Shown: positions 26,588 to 34,404 of the stretch, piece after piece | How positions within the stretch are numbered: position 1 is the stretch's first letter | How the letters are laid out: every line of letters starts with the position of its first letter | Origin: Dyadobacter fermentans DSM 18053 | GTDB lineage: Bacteria > Bacteroidota > Bacteroidia > Cytophagales > Spirosomataceae | NCBI RefSeq assembly: GCF_000023125.1 | Contig: NC_013037.1 | Coordinates: forward strand, 2,418,001-2,482,000 | Direction of reading: 5' to 3' | Length of the DNA: 64,000 nt | Made by a program: the position numbers and the translations under genes | The notes under the pieces: model-generated | Database searches by the model: none | Seen by the model: only the letters and a program-made list of their open reading frames with translations | Told to the model about the DNA's origin: nothing

Positions 26588-27835
26588 ATGCAAACTGTCG
26601 ATGTGCTGGTTATCGGAGCCGGCCCTGCCGGAACTGTCGCTGCTTCTTACCTGAAAAAGCAGGGCTACGACGTCACGATCCTGGAAAAAGAAAAATTCCC
26701 GCGTTTCCAGATCGGTGAAAGCCTTTTGCCGTGTTGTATGGAACATTTAACGGAAGCCGGGCTGCGGGAGGCCATCGAGCCATTGAATTTTCAGAAAAAA
26801 ACAGGTGCGGCATTCATGCGTGGCGAGAAGCGGTGCGAGTTCTTTTTTGAAGATCAGTTTACCAAAGGCTGGACATGGACCTGGCAGGTGAAGCGCGCCG
26901 ACTTTGACAGCAAACTGGCGGAAGCAACGCGTGAAAAAGGCGTGGATGTGAATTTTGAATGCGAAGTGACCGCGGTGGAATGTGGCCCGGAGAAACAGAT
27001 TGTGGATTACAAGGATGCCGAAGGCAATGCGCATCGCATTGAAGCGAAATTTATCATCGATTCGAGCGGTTATGGCCGCGTTCTGCCCCGGCTTTTCAAC
27101 CTGAGCAAAGCTTCCGCATTCACGCCGCGCGGGGCGGTTTTCTCGCATTTGGAAGACAAAAACCGTTCGGAAGAGGCCAGCAACAACATTTTTGTGCATT
27201 CGTTCGACAATAACAAATCGTGGATCTGGGCAATCCCATTCTCCGACGGCTCCACGTCCGTGGGTATTGTGGGCGACAGGGAAAAGATCGAAGCGCTGGC
27301 CGAAAACAATGGCGAACAATACAAGGAGTTCATCCGCAATTTCGCCGACCTGAACGGCCGGTTCAAAGAGTCTGATTTCAAATTCGAGCCGCGGGCGATC
27401 CTCGGGTATTCAATCGGCGTAACGCAAATGTCGGGCGAAGGTTTCGTGCTTTCGGGCAACAGCACCGAGTTTCTCGACCCTATTTTCTCATCGGGCGTGA
27501 CATTCGCCACGGCCTCGGGCCTGCTTTCCGCCAAAATGACCCACAAGCATTTACAAGGTGAAGCGGTGAATTGGAAAAAGGATTACGAAGAAGTAATCCA
27601 GCAGGGTATTAATGTGTTTAGAAGCTACGTTACCGGCTGGTATTCAGGCGACTTTCAGACCATAGTTTTTGCCAAACACATCGACGAGGACATTAAGCGG
27701 CAAATCTGCTCGGTATTAGCTGGCTACGTTTGGGATCAGAGCAACCCGTTCGTCAAAAAGCACGACACCATCCTGCCCACACTCGCGAAGGTGATCAAAA
27801 TGAAGGAAAAGGCGGAGGAAACCGACCTGAGCTAG
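26588..27835 (+). CDS. Halogenase-like flavin-dependent oxidoreductase
   Basis: A 415-residue flavoprotein of the flavin-dependent halogenase/monooxygenase superfamily. It has the FAD motif VIGAGPAGTVAA, then FPRFQIGESLLP, then a lysine pair at 70-71 in FQKKTGAAF where halogenases hold the essential Lys, and WIWAIP at 212-217, which fits the WxWxIP halogenase signature. It could chlorinate or hydroxylate the aryl ring of the pigment; chlorinated flexirubins are known from Flexibacter. The sequence cannot separate the two activities. Its stop codon abuts the stop of the convergent gene at 27836 with no intergenic base. Confidence 0.8.
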   Translation: MQTVDVLVIGAGPAGTVAASYLKKQGYDVTILEKEKFPRFQIGESLLPCCMEHLTEAGLREAIEPLNFQKKTGAAFMRGEKRCEFFFEDQFTKGWTWTWQVKRADFDSKLAEATREKGVDVNFECEVTAVECGPEKQIVDYKDAEGNAHRIEAKFIIDSSGYGRVLPRLFNLSKASAFTPRGAVFSHLEDKNRSEEASNNIFVHSFDNNKSWIWAIPFSDGSTSVGIVGDREKIEALAENNGEQYKEFIRNFADLNGRFKESDFKFEPRAILGYSIGVTQMSGEGFVLSGNSTEFLDPIFSSGVTFATASGLLSAKMTHKHLQGEAVNWKKDYEEVIQQGINVFRSYVTGWYSGDFQTIVFAKHIDEDIKRQICSVLAGYVWDQSNPFVKKHDTILPTLAKVIKMKEKAEETDLS

Positions 27836-28879
27836 TCAGGCGCCCAGTAATATAAACCCGTGCTGCGAAGCTTTGTAATGATTGTAAATCAGGATATGCT
27901 TCGGAGTACGGGTATTTTTTTGCGCCCACACGCACACCTCCGGCACACGCTTGCCTGCAATCGCCTGCGCGCCCATCCAGGTCGCAAATGCGGAGGCGGT
28001 GGGGTAATCGCCGACCATATTTTTATAAGTATAGCAGTTACTACCTTCGAACAGCGTGTTTTGGAGGTTGAAATACCAATGGTCGCTGCGGTTATCGCCG
28101 CTGATTCCCAGGATGATCGCATCTACATCCGCCGGCATCAGATGGTTTCGCTGCAAAAAAGCGGTTGCAGCAGGCGCAAGCTCGTTTTCAGCCAGGTTAT
28201 TACCTTGAAAAACATCCAGGATTTGTGCCTGCGCACCATCCGTCCGTTCCGCAGCGACAACGAACATTGCTGCGCCCTCACCGTTCGCCGAGCCGGGCGA
28301 ATCGAGCGTGAACAGGTTTTCGGATGTAAAATTGCCGGTTTTGAATGAGCCTGCCAGCAGGTCTATATTATGGTTATAATCCGAAATCTCTTCAATACTT
28401 CCTACCAGGAACGACTTGCCGCGCTTTTCCTCCAACAATAGCATCGTATCCAGCAATGCAGCTTCGAATGCCAGGCCCTTGTGAACGTGCGTGGTGTTGT
28501 AGCCGGTCGTTTTGCTCATGAGCGCGAGGTTACCTGCCACCGCATTGGGCGTGCTTTGCACAAAGTTGGTCGGCGTGAGCGTGCCCTCGTTGTAGTCGAC
28601 GATCTGATTGAGGAATTTCAGGCAATCTTCCAGGCCGCCGTTTGCGGTACCGAGGATAATGCCCTCAATGTCGGCATGCTGGATCAATGGAAGCCCTGCT
28701 CCCACGCCCATACGCACCGCCTTGCCCATTCTGCGGAGCAATCCGGCGGGAATGAGCTGACCGTAAGCGGGCTCGACGGCAATGTACCTGTCGCCCTCAT
28801 GCACCTTGATGTCGCCTTCGAAAAAAGCATCGTCAAAAGTACGCTGGGGCGATATGCAGGCTGAATCGGTAATATACAT
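27836..28879 (-). CDS. Second Cys-less ketosynthase-like protein
   Basis: A 347-residue paralogue of the chain-length-factor-like protein at 11183. Both share the segment STPNAVAGNLALMSKTTGYN/STHNTMAGQ and both lack the nucleophile: here the site reads THVHKGLAFEAAL. The ATG at 28879 was chosen because the longer in-frame ORF runs back into glpD and lacks family similarity; it starts with MYITDSACISPQRTF, the expected first strand. No true ketosynthase gene lies beside it. It might pair with one of the ketosynthases in the left arm, 9-16 kb away. Confidence 0.72.
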   Translation of the reverse strand: MYITDSACISPQRTFDDAFFEGDIKVHEGDRYIAVEPAYGQLIPAGLLRRMGKAVRMGVGAGLPLIQHADIEGIILGTANGGLEDCLKFLNQIVDYNEGTLTPTNFVQSTPNAVAGNLALMSKTTGYNTTHVHKGLAFEAALLDTMLLLEEKRGKSFLVGSIEEISDYNHNIDLLAGSFKTGNFTSENLFTLDSPGSANGEGAAMFVVAAERTDGAQAQILDVFQGNNLAENELAPAATAFLQRNHLMPADVDAIILGISGDNRSDHWYFNLQNTLFEGSNCYTYKNMVGDYPTASAFATWMGAQAIAGKRVPEVCVWAQKNTRTPKHILIYNHYKASQHGFILLGA

Positions 28880-28908
28880 TCGTGAAAATAACTCCTCGGT
28901 GGTTGTGA

Positions 28909-30540
28909 TTATCGGGCGTCGGCCATGAACTGCCCGATTTCGCTGGCGTACGCGTCGGCATACCTTGTCTTTTCCGCTTCGGTCCAACCCAGTTCGTGCG
29001 CCATCAGATCAGCAACAACGGGCAGGGAGTTTAAGGTTTCGTCCCAGTCGGTAATTTCGAGGCGGATGCGGCGGGCGAGGAAGTCGCGGGGGGTCACCAC
29101 CATCTCATTCCGGACGGTAAATACCACCTCCGCACGAATATAGGGATAAGCCGGGCTGAGTCTTTCGGCGAGCTGCGCATCCTCCTGCACAAGCGACGCC
29201 ACCTGGTGCGCACGCGAGCCGTATTTCGACACCAGGTGCCGGGCAATGTCCGCGGCCAGTCCAAATTGCGCATTCAGGTCCTGCCAGCTGCCCGCGCCAT
29301 AGTTTTCACCGCCGGCCAGAATGTAGTCGGCTGTCTTGCATTCACGGCTTTGGCCCAGCACTTTATCGGCCTCGTCGAGGGTATCTTTTGCCATGAGGCG
29401 GTAGGTTGTCCATTTGCCGCCCAGCAAACTGATAAGCCCCGATTGTTCATCGATTTCCACCTCATGGTCACGCACGAGGCTCTTGGTCGATTTCGTCGGA
29501 TCGGTCGCCAGCAGCGGCCGCAATCCGCCGAAGCCCGCCCTGATCTGCGCCGGGTCGATGGGTTTGGCCAGGTAAGGATTCAATGTAGCGGCGAGGTATT
29601 CGCGTTCCTTGTGGTTGAGCGTCGGCTCGCGGGCAATCTCATCGCATTCGGTATCAGTGGTGCCGATCATCGTCGCACCTTCGAACGGTATCGCAAACAC
29701 GACGCGGCCGTCCGAGGTTTTCGGGATCAGCATCGCGTATTCGCTGTTTAATGTACTGTAGGGCAATGATAAATGGACGCCTTTGCTGGGCCGCAGGCGC
29801 TCACTCAACGCGGCATTGGCCATCAGCCTGACGTGGTCTGAAAACGGGCCGGTGCAGTTGATCACCAGTTTCGCGCGGATGGTCAGCGCGTCGCCGTTGA
29901 GTGCGTCCGTCGCGTTCACGGCATTGAGTTTACCGTTTTCGTCTTTACCAAAACCGGTGACCTGCACATAATTCGCTACCGCAGCACCATTCTCCGAGGC
30001 CGATTGTGCCAATGCGAGGCAGTAGCGGGCATCATCCAGCTGTCCGTCATAGTAAAGCACACCGCTGTGCAGCTTTTGGCGGTCGAGCGTCGGAATTTTT
30101 TCCAGTACTTCTTTCTTATTGAGCCACTTGCTTTTCGGGAGTGTGTCGTTGGTAGCGAACGTGTCGTACAGCGACAGTCCTATTTTAAAATACAAACCTT
30201 CGAACCACGAACTGACGGGCGTCATCAATGCGAGCGGCCGGGCGAGGTGCGGCGCATTTTTCAACACAATGTGCCGTTCTTCCAATCCGTGCCGAACCTG
30301 TTTGAGCTGTGCGAAATCGAGTTTCTTGAATGCCTGTTCGAGGTAGCGGACGCCCCCGTGAATGAGCTTGGTGGAGCGGGAGGAAGTTTCCGAAGCAAAG
30401 TCCTTTTTGTCGATCAACGCCACCTTATATCCCCTCAGAACCGCATCCAGGGCACACCCGGCCCCGCTGGCACCTGCTCCGATGATGACGATATCGAACA
30501 TTTCATTTTGTAACCTGGCAAGTGATGTGGTGCGGTTCAT
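28909..30540 (-). CDS. glpD: Glycerol-3-phosphate dehydrogenase, FAD-dependent
   Basis: Oxidises sn-glycerol 3-phosphate to dihydroxyacetone phosphate and passes electrons to the quinone pool at the membrane. The 543-residue protein has FAD motif DIVIIGAGASGAGCA, then SSRSTKLIHGGVRYLEQ, the GlpD/GlpA signature, and the usual C-terminal domain. Its ATG lies 39 bp downstream of an exact TAnnTTTG box. It lies 29 bp upstream of the Cys-less ketosynthase gene, which may be read from the same promoter. Not otherwise linked to the pigment cluster. Confidence 0.92.
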   Translation of the reverse strand: MNRTTSLARLQNEMFDIVIIGAGASGAGCALDAVLRGYKVALIDKKDFASETSSRSTKLIHGGVRYLEQAFKKLDFAQLKQVRHGLEERHIVLKNAPHLARPLALMTPVSSWFEGLYFKIGLSLYDTFATNDTLPKSKWLNKKEVLEKIPTLDRQKLHSGVLYYDGQLDDARYCLALAQSASENGAAVANYVQVTGFGKDENGKLNAVNATDALNGDALTIRAKLVINCTGPFSDHVRLMANAALSERLRPSKGVHLSLPYSTLNSEYAMLIPKTSDGRVVFAIPFEGATMIGTTDTECDEIAREPTLNHKEREYLAATLNPYLAKPIDPAQIRAGFGGLRPLLATDPTKSTKSLVRDHEVEIDEQSGLISLLGGKWTTYRLMAKDTLDEADKVLGQSRECKTADYILAGGENYGAGSWQDLNAQFGLAADIARHLVSKYGSRAHQVASLVQEDAQLAERLSPAYPYIRAEVVFTVRNEMVVTPRDFLARRIRLEITDWDETLNSLPVVADLMAHELGWTEAEKTRYADAYASEIGQFMADAR

Positions 30541-30578
30541 TGGTACTTAAAGCAGATTCAGCGTAGTGGGACCAGGTG

Positions 30579-30586
30579 CAAAAGTA
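30579..30586 (-). promoter_or_regulatory. Putative glpD promoter -7 box
   Basis: The minus strand reads TACTTTTG, an exact TAnnTTTG match 38 bp before the glpD start codon. The -33 partner is weak. In the same gap an inverted pair TTGGTACAA (30640-30648 and 30695-30703) lies upstream of the LysM gene; see findings. Confidence 0.5.
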
Positions 30587-30737
30587 CAAAGTTGCAATCG
30601 TAAAAACCCATATTATCAAATCAATATGCGCTGGCTATTTTGGTACAACAATTGCATCTTACCAGCAAGAAAGTTAACATTACCGTTACCTTTTTTGTAC
30701 CAAGTCAAATCTGTTCATTAATCAAAACCAGAAAAAC

Positions 30738-31202
30738 ATGGGCTTAATTTCTTTTATCAAAGGTGTCGGAGAAAAAGTTTTCGGCAAGGATACCCCTGCG
30801 GCTGCCCCCACCCCGGAAGCGGAACCATTGCGCGCCAGCGCGCTGCTCGCGCACGTGAAGTCACTCGGGCTTGCTTATAACAACCTCACCGTAAGAACAT
30901 CGGGCGACACCGTTACCCTCGACGGCGAGGTGGCCAAACAGGAAGACGCCGAAAAAATAGCATTGGCCGTCGGCAATGTGGAAGGCGTGGAAGTGGTGGA
31001 CAACCGCCTGAAAGTAGCCACTCCCGAACCGGAAGCAACCTATCACACCGTTGTGAAAGGCGACACACTTTCCAAAATCGCCCAGACCGTCTACGGCGAC
31101 ATGATGAAATACCCCATCATTTTCGAGGCAAACAAACCCATGCTGAAAGACCCCGACCTGATTTATCCGGGGCAGGTGTTGCGGATTCCGGGGTTGAAAT
31201 AG
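30738..31202 (+). CDS. lysM: BON-LysM domain protein (Kbp/YgaU-like)
   Basis: A 154-residue protein with no clear signal peptide. Residues about 35-95 form a BON domain (SGDTVTLDGEVAKQEDAEKI) and residues about 100-153 a LysM domain (YHTVVKGDTLSKIAQTVYGD). This is the architecture of E. coli Kbp (YgaU), a potassium-binding protein; length also fits. Potassium binding here is inferred from homology only. It is followed by a heptamer repeat array and a strong bidirectional terminator. Confidence 0.87.
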   Translation: MGLISFIKGVGEKVFGKDTPAAAPTPEAEPLRASALLAHVKSLGLAYNNLTVRTSGDTVTLDGEVAKQEDAEKIALAVGNVEGVEVVDNRLKVATPEPEATYHTVVKGDTLSKIAQTVYGDMMKYPIIFEANKPMLKDPDLIYPGQVLRIPGLK

Positions 31203-31300
31203 CTGTAAGCTATAAGCTATAAGCTGTATGCTGTATGCTGTATGCTGTAAGCTGTATGCTGTAAGCTGTATGCTGTAAGCTGTAAGCTGTATGCTGTAAG
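31203..31300. repeat. Tandem heptamer array, 14 units
   Basis: Starting with the base right after the LysM stop codon, 14 contiguous 7-bp units follow the pattern CTRTAWG: mostly CTGTAAG and CTGTATG, with two CTATAAG. After about 30 bp of unrelated bases, AT-rich variants (AGCTTAAAGCTTATAGCC) continue. Noncoding on the plus strand; the opposite frame encodes a monotonous Tyr-Ser-Leu-Gln peptide and is not taken as a gene. Confidence 0.9.
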
Positions 31301-31359
31301 CAACGGGGTGTAACTGGGTACGTACAATGAGCATATAGCTTAAAGCTTATAGCCTAAAG

Positions 31360-31424
31360 CGTTTCCCATAAGCACAAAAAAAGGCAACCCGAAAGGTTGC
31401 CTTTTTTTGTGTTTATGGGAAACG
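31360..31424. terminator. Long bidirectional terminator between lysM and rplI
   Basis: Two 30-nt arms pair with a 5-nt loop (CGAAA): the inner part is AAAAAAAGGCAACC against GGTTGCCTTTTTTT, the outer part CGTTTCCCATAA against TTATGGGAAACG, with a single C/T difference that still allows G-U pairing. T tracts occur on both strands, so it can stop both lysM (plus) and rplI (minus). It begins one base after the rplI stop codon. Confidence 0.9.
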
Positions 31425-31425
31425 A

Positions 31426-31872
31426 CTAGTCTTCCGCTGCAACTACATTCAGGGTAACTTTGTGTTTCACTTCTTTGTGAAGGTCGATCAACGCGGAGTA
31501 AGTACCGATTGATTTTACGTCGTCCACAGTGATTTTCTTGCGGTCGATATCGAAGCCTTTTGCTTTCAGGCTGTCAGCCACTTGCGTGTTGGTTACACGT
31601 CCGAAGATACGACCGCTTTCACCTACCACAGTTTTGATATCGATAGTCAGGTCGCCGATCGCCGTTGCGATATCTTCTGCGTCCTTTTTCAGCTTTTCAG
31701 CTTTGTGCGCTGCCTGACGCACGTTTTCAGCAACGATTTTGCGGTTAGACTCGTTGGCGAGCAACGCAAAACCTTGCGGGATGAGGTAGTTACGACCGTA
31801 ACCTGCTTTCACAGTCACGATATCGTTCTTGTAACCTACCCCAGCAATATCCGTTAAAAGTATGATTTCCAT
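31426..31872 (-). CDS. rplI: 50S ribosomal protein L9
   Basis: A 148-residue large-subunit protein that binds 23S rRNA near the L1 stalk. It begins with MEIILLTDIAGVGYKNDIVTV and has the L9 signature GYGRNYLIPQGFA, a central helix and the C-terminal domain (RIFGRVTNTQVADSL). Third gene of the operon rpsF-rpsR-rplI, the standard order in bacteria. It ends at a strong hairpin terminator. Confidence 0.97.
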   Translation of the reverse strand: MEIILLTDIAGVGYKNDIVTVKAGYGRNYLIPQGFALLANESNRKIVAENVRQAAHKAEKLKKDAEDIATAIGDLTIDIKTVVGESGRIFGRVTNTQVADSLKAKGFDIDRKKITVDDVKSIGTYSALIDLHKEVKHKVTLNVVAAED

Positions 31873-31892
31873 TATGATAGCTCTTTACTGTA

Positions 31893-32144
31893 TTATTTCA
31901 ATTGGTCAGCAACAAACGGCAACAGGGCCAGGTGACGCGCTCTTTTGATGGCCTGTGATACTTTGCGCTGATATTTCAGGCTGGTACCGGTAAGGCGGCG
32001 CGGAAGGATTTTACCTTGCTCGTTTACAAGTTTCAGGAGGAAATCCGGGTTCTTGTAATCGATGTATTTGATGCCTGCTTTTTTGAAACGGCAGTATTTT
32101 TTGCGGTTAATGTTTTTTTCAACCGGCTCGTTTACGAGTGACAT
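31893..32144 (-). CDS. rpsR: 30S ribosomal protein S18
   Basis: An 83-residue small-subunit protein that forms a heterodimer with S6 on 16S rRNA. The family signature is in [21 protein letters not shown] and the conserved [20 protein letters not shown] tract. It lies 3 bp after rpsF and 20 bp before rplI. Confidence 0.97.
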   Translation of the reverse strand: MSLVNEPVEKNINRKKYCRFKKAGIKYIDYKNPDFLLKLVNEQGKILPRRLTGTSLKYQRKVSQAIKRARHLALLPFVADQLK

Positions 32145-32147
32145 AGC

Positions 32148-32528
32148 TTATGCGTTTTCGGTTTTTGACTCAGTTGCTTCTTCTTTCTTCTTGCCTACCA
32201 GACCCTTACGTTTTTTCTCGTTGTAAGCAATTGAATGCTTATCCAGGGCGATAGTCATAAAACGCAAAACGCGCTCGTCACGACGGAATTCGGTTTCCAA
32301 AACATCCACCACGTTTCCTTCGTTCGCAGTATATTCTACTACGTGATAGAAACCTGAGTTTTTCTTTTGGATGGGGTAGGCCAGCTTACGCAATCCCCAG
32401 TTTTCTTCATGTACAATCTGCGCACCGTTTGAGGTGATGATTGTCGTGAATTTTTCAACGGCGTCCTTTGCCTGGGCCTCAGACAAAATGGGAGTTAGAA
32501 TGAACACCGTTTCATATTGCTTAGACAT
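32148..32528 (-). CDS. rpsF: 30S ribosomal protein S6
   Basis: A 126-residue small-subunit protein. [19 protein letters not shown] is the typical S6 start; the upstream in-frame extension to 32597 was rejected because it would cross the predicted promoter. It ends with a charged lysine/glutamate tail. First gene of rpsF-rpsR-rplI. The leader between the predicted transcript start and the ATG holds CCTCATT and AATGAGG arms, which could form a stem; whether this is an S6:S18 autoregulatory site cannot be told. Confidence 0.95.
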   Translation of the reverse strand: MSKQYETVFILTPILSEAQAKDAVEKFTTIITSNGAQIVHEENWGLRKLAYPIQKKNSGFYHVVEYTANEGNVVDVLETEFRRDERVLRFMTIALDKHSIAYNEKKRKGLVGKKKEEATESKTENA

Positions 32529-32594
32529 ACGGTAATTGGTTATTGTATGATAAATTAAAAACCTCATTCTGACACAATGATCAAAATGAGGGTG

Positions 32595-32626
32595 CAAAAA
32601 TAGGGCTTGAAATTTAAAATTCCAAG
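32595..32626 (-). promoter_or_regulatory. Putative rpsF operon promoter
   Basis: The minus strand has CTTG (32623-32626), 20 bp, then TATTTTTG (32595-32602), an exact TAnnTTTG box. It lies 67 bp upstream of the rpsF ATG and coincides with the upstream gene's terminator. Confidence 0.5.
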
Positions 32627-32629
32627 CCC
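32596..32629 (-). terminator. Terminator of the coiled-coil protein gene
   Basis: On the minus strand GGGCTTG and CAAGCCC pair (32603-32629) with further A/T pairing in the loop, followed by TATTTTTG. It starts about 30 bp past the stop codon of the gene at 32660. Confidence 0.65.
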
Positions 32630-32659
32630 TTTTATCTCTTAACCGAAACTTGCCGCAGG

Positions 32660-33601
32660 TTATTTCACCGTGAAATCACCTTCACCGATCTTGAAACCCT
32701 CGGCATACAGCTCGATCGAGTACTTGCCGTCTTTCATCGGAATGCCGCCGCGGCCGTAGAAAATATCCACCGACTGGCCTGTATTGGTGAAACTTACCGT
32801 TTGCTTCGAACTGTAAATCAGCTCTTTGCCATTGTAAACAAATGATCCCGAGCCCGTGGCCATATCCGACAGCACCGCACCGTCCGGATCGAGTATACGC
32901 AGGTAAATATCCTTCTCGTTCTGTTTCGCCACCGCGTTTTCGCCGAGCTTGAAGTTCACGCGCAGCTTGTCAATGCGTTTCGCGCGGTACTTGCCGCCTT
33001 CGCGTTCCTTGCCTTTGGATGAAACCGCGTTTACATTCACACTTTCAGCACGCAGCGCCGAGGCCAGCGTCACTTTCTCCGCAAGCTCCCTGTTTTGCAC
33101 CGAATAGGTCGTTACCGAATCCGCCAGCAATTGTTTCTCCGATTCCAGGCCGGTCACTTTCTGGCTCAGCTCCTCGTTTTTCGAAGTAGCAATGCCCAGT
33201 TCTTGCCGCAAACGTGCGATTTCGCCGTCTTTTTCCGACAGCACCAATTCGTAATTCTTGATCTTCTGGTTGTAATTGGCCGCCGAATAAGTGTTTGCGT
33301 TTCTCAGCTCCTTTTTATCCTTTTCAAGTTGCGCTTTCAACGCCACCAGCGAGTCCACGCTGCCGCCCAGCTTCTGGATTTCGGCGATTTTGATGTCTAA
33401 TTCTGTGGAGATGGAATCCAGTTTCGTTTTGATGGACAGAACCTCTTCGGTCTTGGCTGTAATGATCTCGTCCTTGGCGAGGTTTTCCTGCTTTTCGTGG
33501 TATATAAAGTAAACAAGCACCAAATTAAGCAACAGCAAAACGGCCAATGCGGCCCATAGTAGCGTTTTTCTGTCTTGCTTTTGTTCCTGGTTGTAGTCCA
33601 T
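32660..33601 (-). CDS. Membrane-anchored coiled-coil protein of unknown function
   Basis: Not recognised as a named family. The 313-residue protein has a short charged N-terminus, one transmembrane helix (about residues 13-33, [20 protein letters not shown]), then about 150 residues of heptad-rich coiled coil with many Glu, Lys and Leu, then a C-terminal domain of about 110 residues with alternating hydrophobic positions that looks beta-rich. The topology predicts the coil and C-terminal domain outside the cytoplasm. Monocistronic, located between the ribosomal operon and yggS. It may be a cell-envelope scaffold, but nothing proves it. Confidence 0.8.
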   Translation of the reverse strand: MDYNQEQKQDRKTLLWAALAVLLLLNLVLVYFIYHEKQENLAKDEIITAKTEEVLSIKTKLDSISTELDIKIAEIQKLGGSVDSLVALKAQLEKDKKELRNANTYSAANYNQKIKNYELVLSEKDGEIARLRQELGIATSKNEELSQKVTGLESEKQLLADSVTTYSVQNRELAEKVTLASALRAESVNVNAVSSKGKEREGGKYRAKRIDKLRVNFKLGENAVAKQNEKDIYLRILDPDGAVLSDMATGSGSFVYNGKELIYSSKQTVSFTNTGQSVDIFYGRGGIPMKDGKYSIELYAEGFKIGEGDFTVK

Positions 33602-33741
33602 ACAGAAGGTAAAATTTTGAATTTAGTTGGTAAAAGAAGTATGTTTTTTTCAATTTTGAAATACGCCAACCGCGATTTATAGCGTTCGGTCAATAAATTC
33701 TTGGATTAACCTCCTAATTATCAATTTTTTAGTCTCATCGC

Positions 33742-34404
33742 ATGCCGTCCATAGCCGACAATCTGGCCCAGATCGAACAAGCATTACGTAAGGAAACACG
33801 TCTCGTAGCGGTTACAAAAACCAAGCCAACCACATTGCTGATGGAGGCCTACGAGGCCGGGGCGAGGCTTTTCGGGGAAAACAAGGTGCAGGAGATGGTG
33901 GCTAAATACGAGGAACTGCCCAAGGACATCGAGTGGCACATGATTGGGCATTTGCAGACCAACAAGGTCAAATACATGGCGCCGTTTGTAAGCCTGGTGC
34001 ATTCGGTGGATAGTTTCAAACTGCTTAAAGAAATCAATAAGGAAGCGCGCAAGAACGACCGCATTATCGACTGCCTTCTGCAAATCTATATTGCCCGCGA
34101 GGAAACCAAATTCGGCCTTTCGGAAGACGAAGCCCTTGCGCTCATCACCTCCCCGGAGCTTGCCACGCTGGCAAATGTTCGCATCGCAGGGCTGATGGGC
34201 ATGGCTTCCAATACCGACGACCAGGAAGCAGTGAGAAGTGAGTTCCGCGGGCTGAAAAGCACTTTCGAAGCGTTCAAAAACCATGAAAACGCACAGGTAA
34301 CGATGCGCGAACTTTCCATGGGGATGAGCGGCGACTACCTCATCGCGATGGAAGAAGGCAGCACGCTGGTACGCGTGGGAAGCGCCATTTTCGGCTCACG
34401 ATAG
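33742..34404 (+). CDS. yggS: YggS family pyridoxal phosphate-binding protein
   Basis: A 220-residue PLP homeostasis protein (PLPBP). The Schiff-base lysine is in VAVTKTKP near the N-terminus, followed by LFGENKVQEMV, IEWHMIGHLQTNK and the phosphate-binding region ELSMGMSGDYLIAMEEGST. It buffers free PLP in the cytoplasm; no enzyme activity is expected. Its last 9 bp overlap the 3' end of the convergent GT9 gene. Confidence 0.93.
   Translation: MPSIADNLAQIEQALRKETRLVAVTKTKPTTLLMEAYEAGARLFGENKVQEMVAKYEELPKDIEWHMIGHLQTNKVKYMAPFVSLVHSVDSFKLLKEINKEARKNDRIIDCLLQIYIAREETKFGLSEDEALALITSPELATLANVRIAGLMGMASNTDDQEAVRSEFRGLKSTFEAFKNHENAQVTMRELSMGMSGDYLIAMEEGSTLVRVGSAIFGSR

Noticed and set aside
8254..28879. 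Dialkylresorcinol genes darA and darB
   Set aside because: No KAS III-like ketosynthase or aromatase/cyclase was found; every ketosynthase is FabF-like or Cys-less.
31203..31300. CRISPR array
   Set aside because: Units are contiguous 7-mers without unique spacers and no cas genes are present.
30861..31334. Minus-strand frame crossing the heptamer array
   Set aside because: The repeated Ala-Tyr-Ser-Ile-Gln peptide is a by-product of the 7-bp repeats, and the frame runs into lysM antisense.
32529..32594. S6:S18 autoregulatory RNA in the rpsF leader
   Set aside because: A CCTCATT/AATGAGG stem exists, but I could not identify the conserved S6:S18 binding loop, so it is not annotated.
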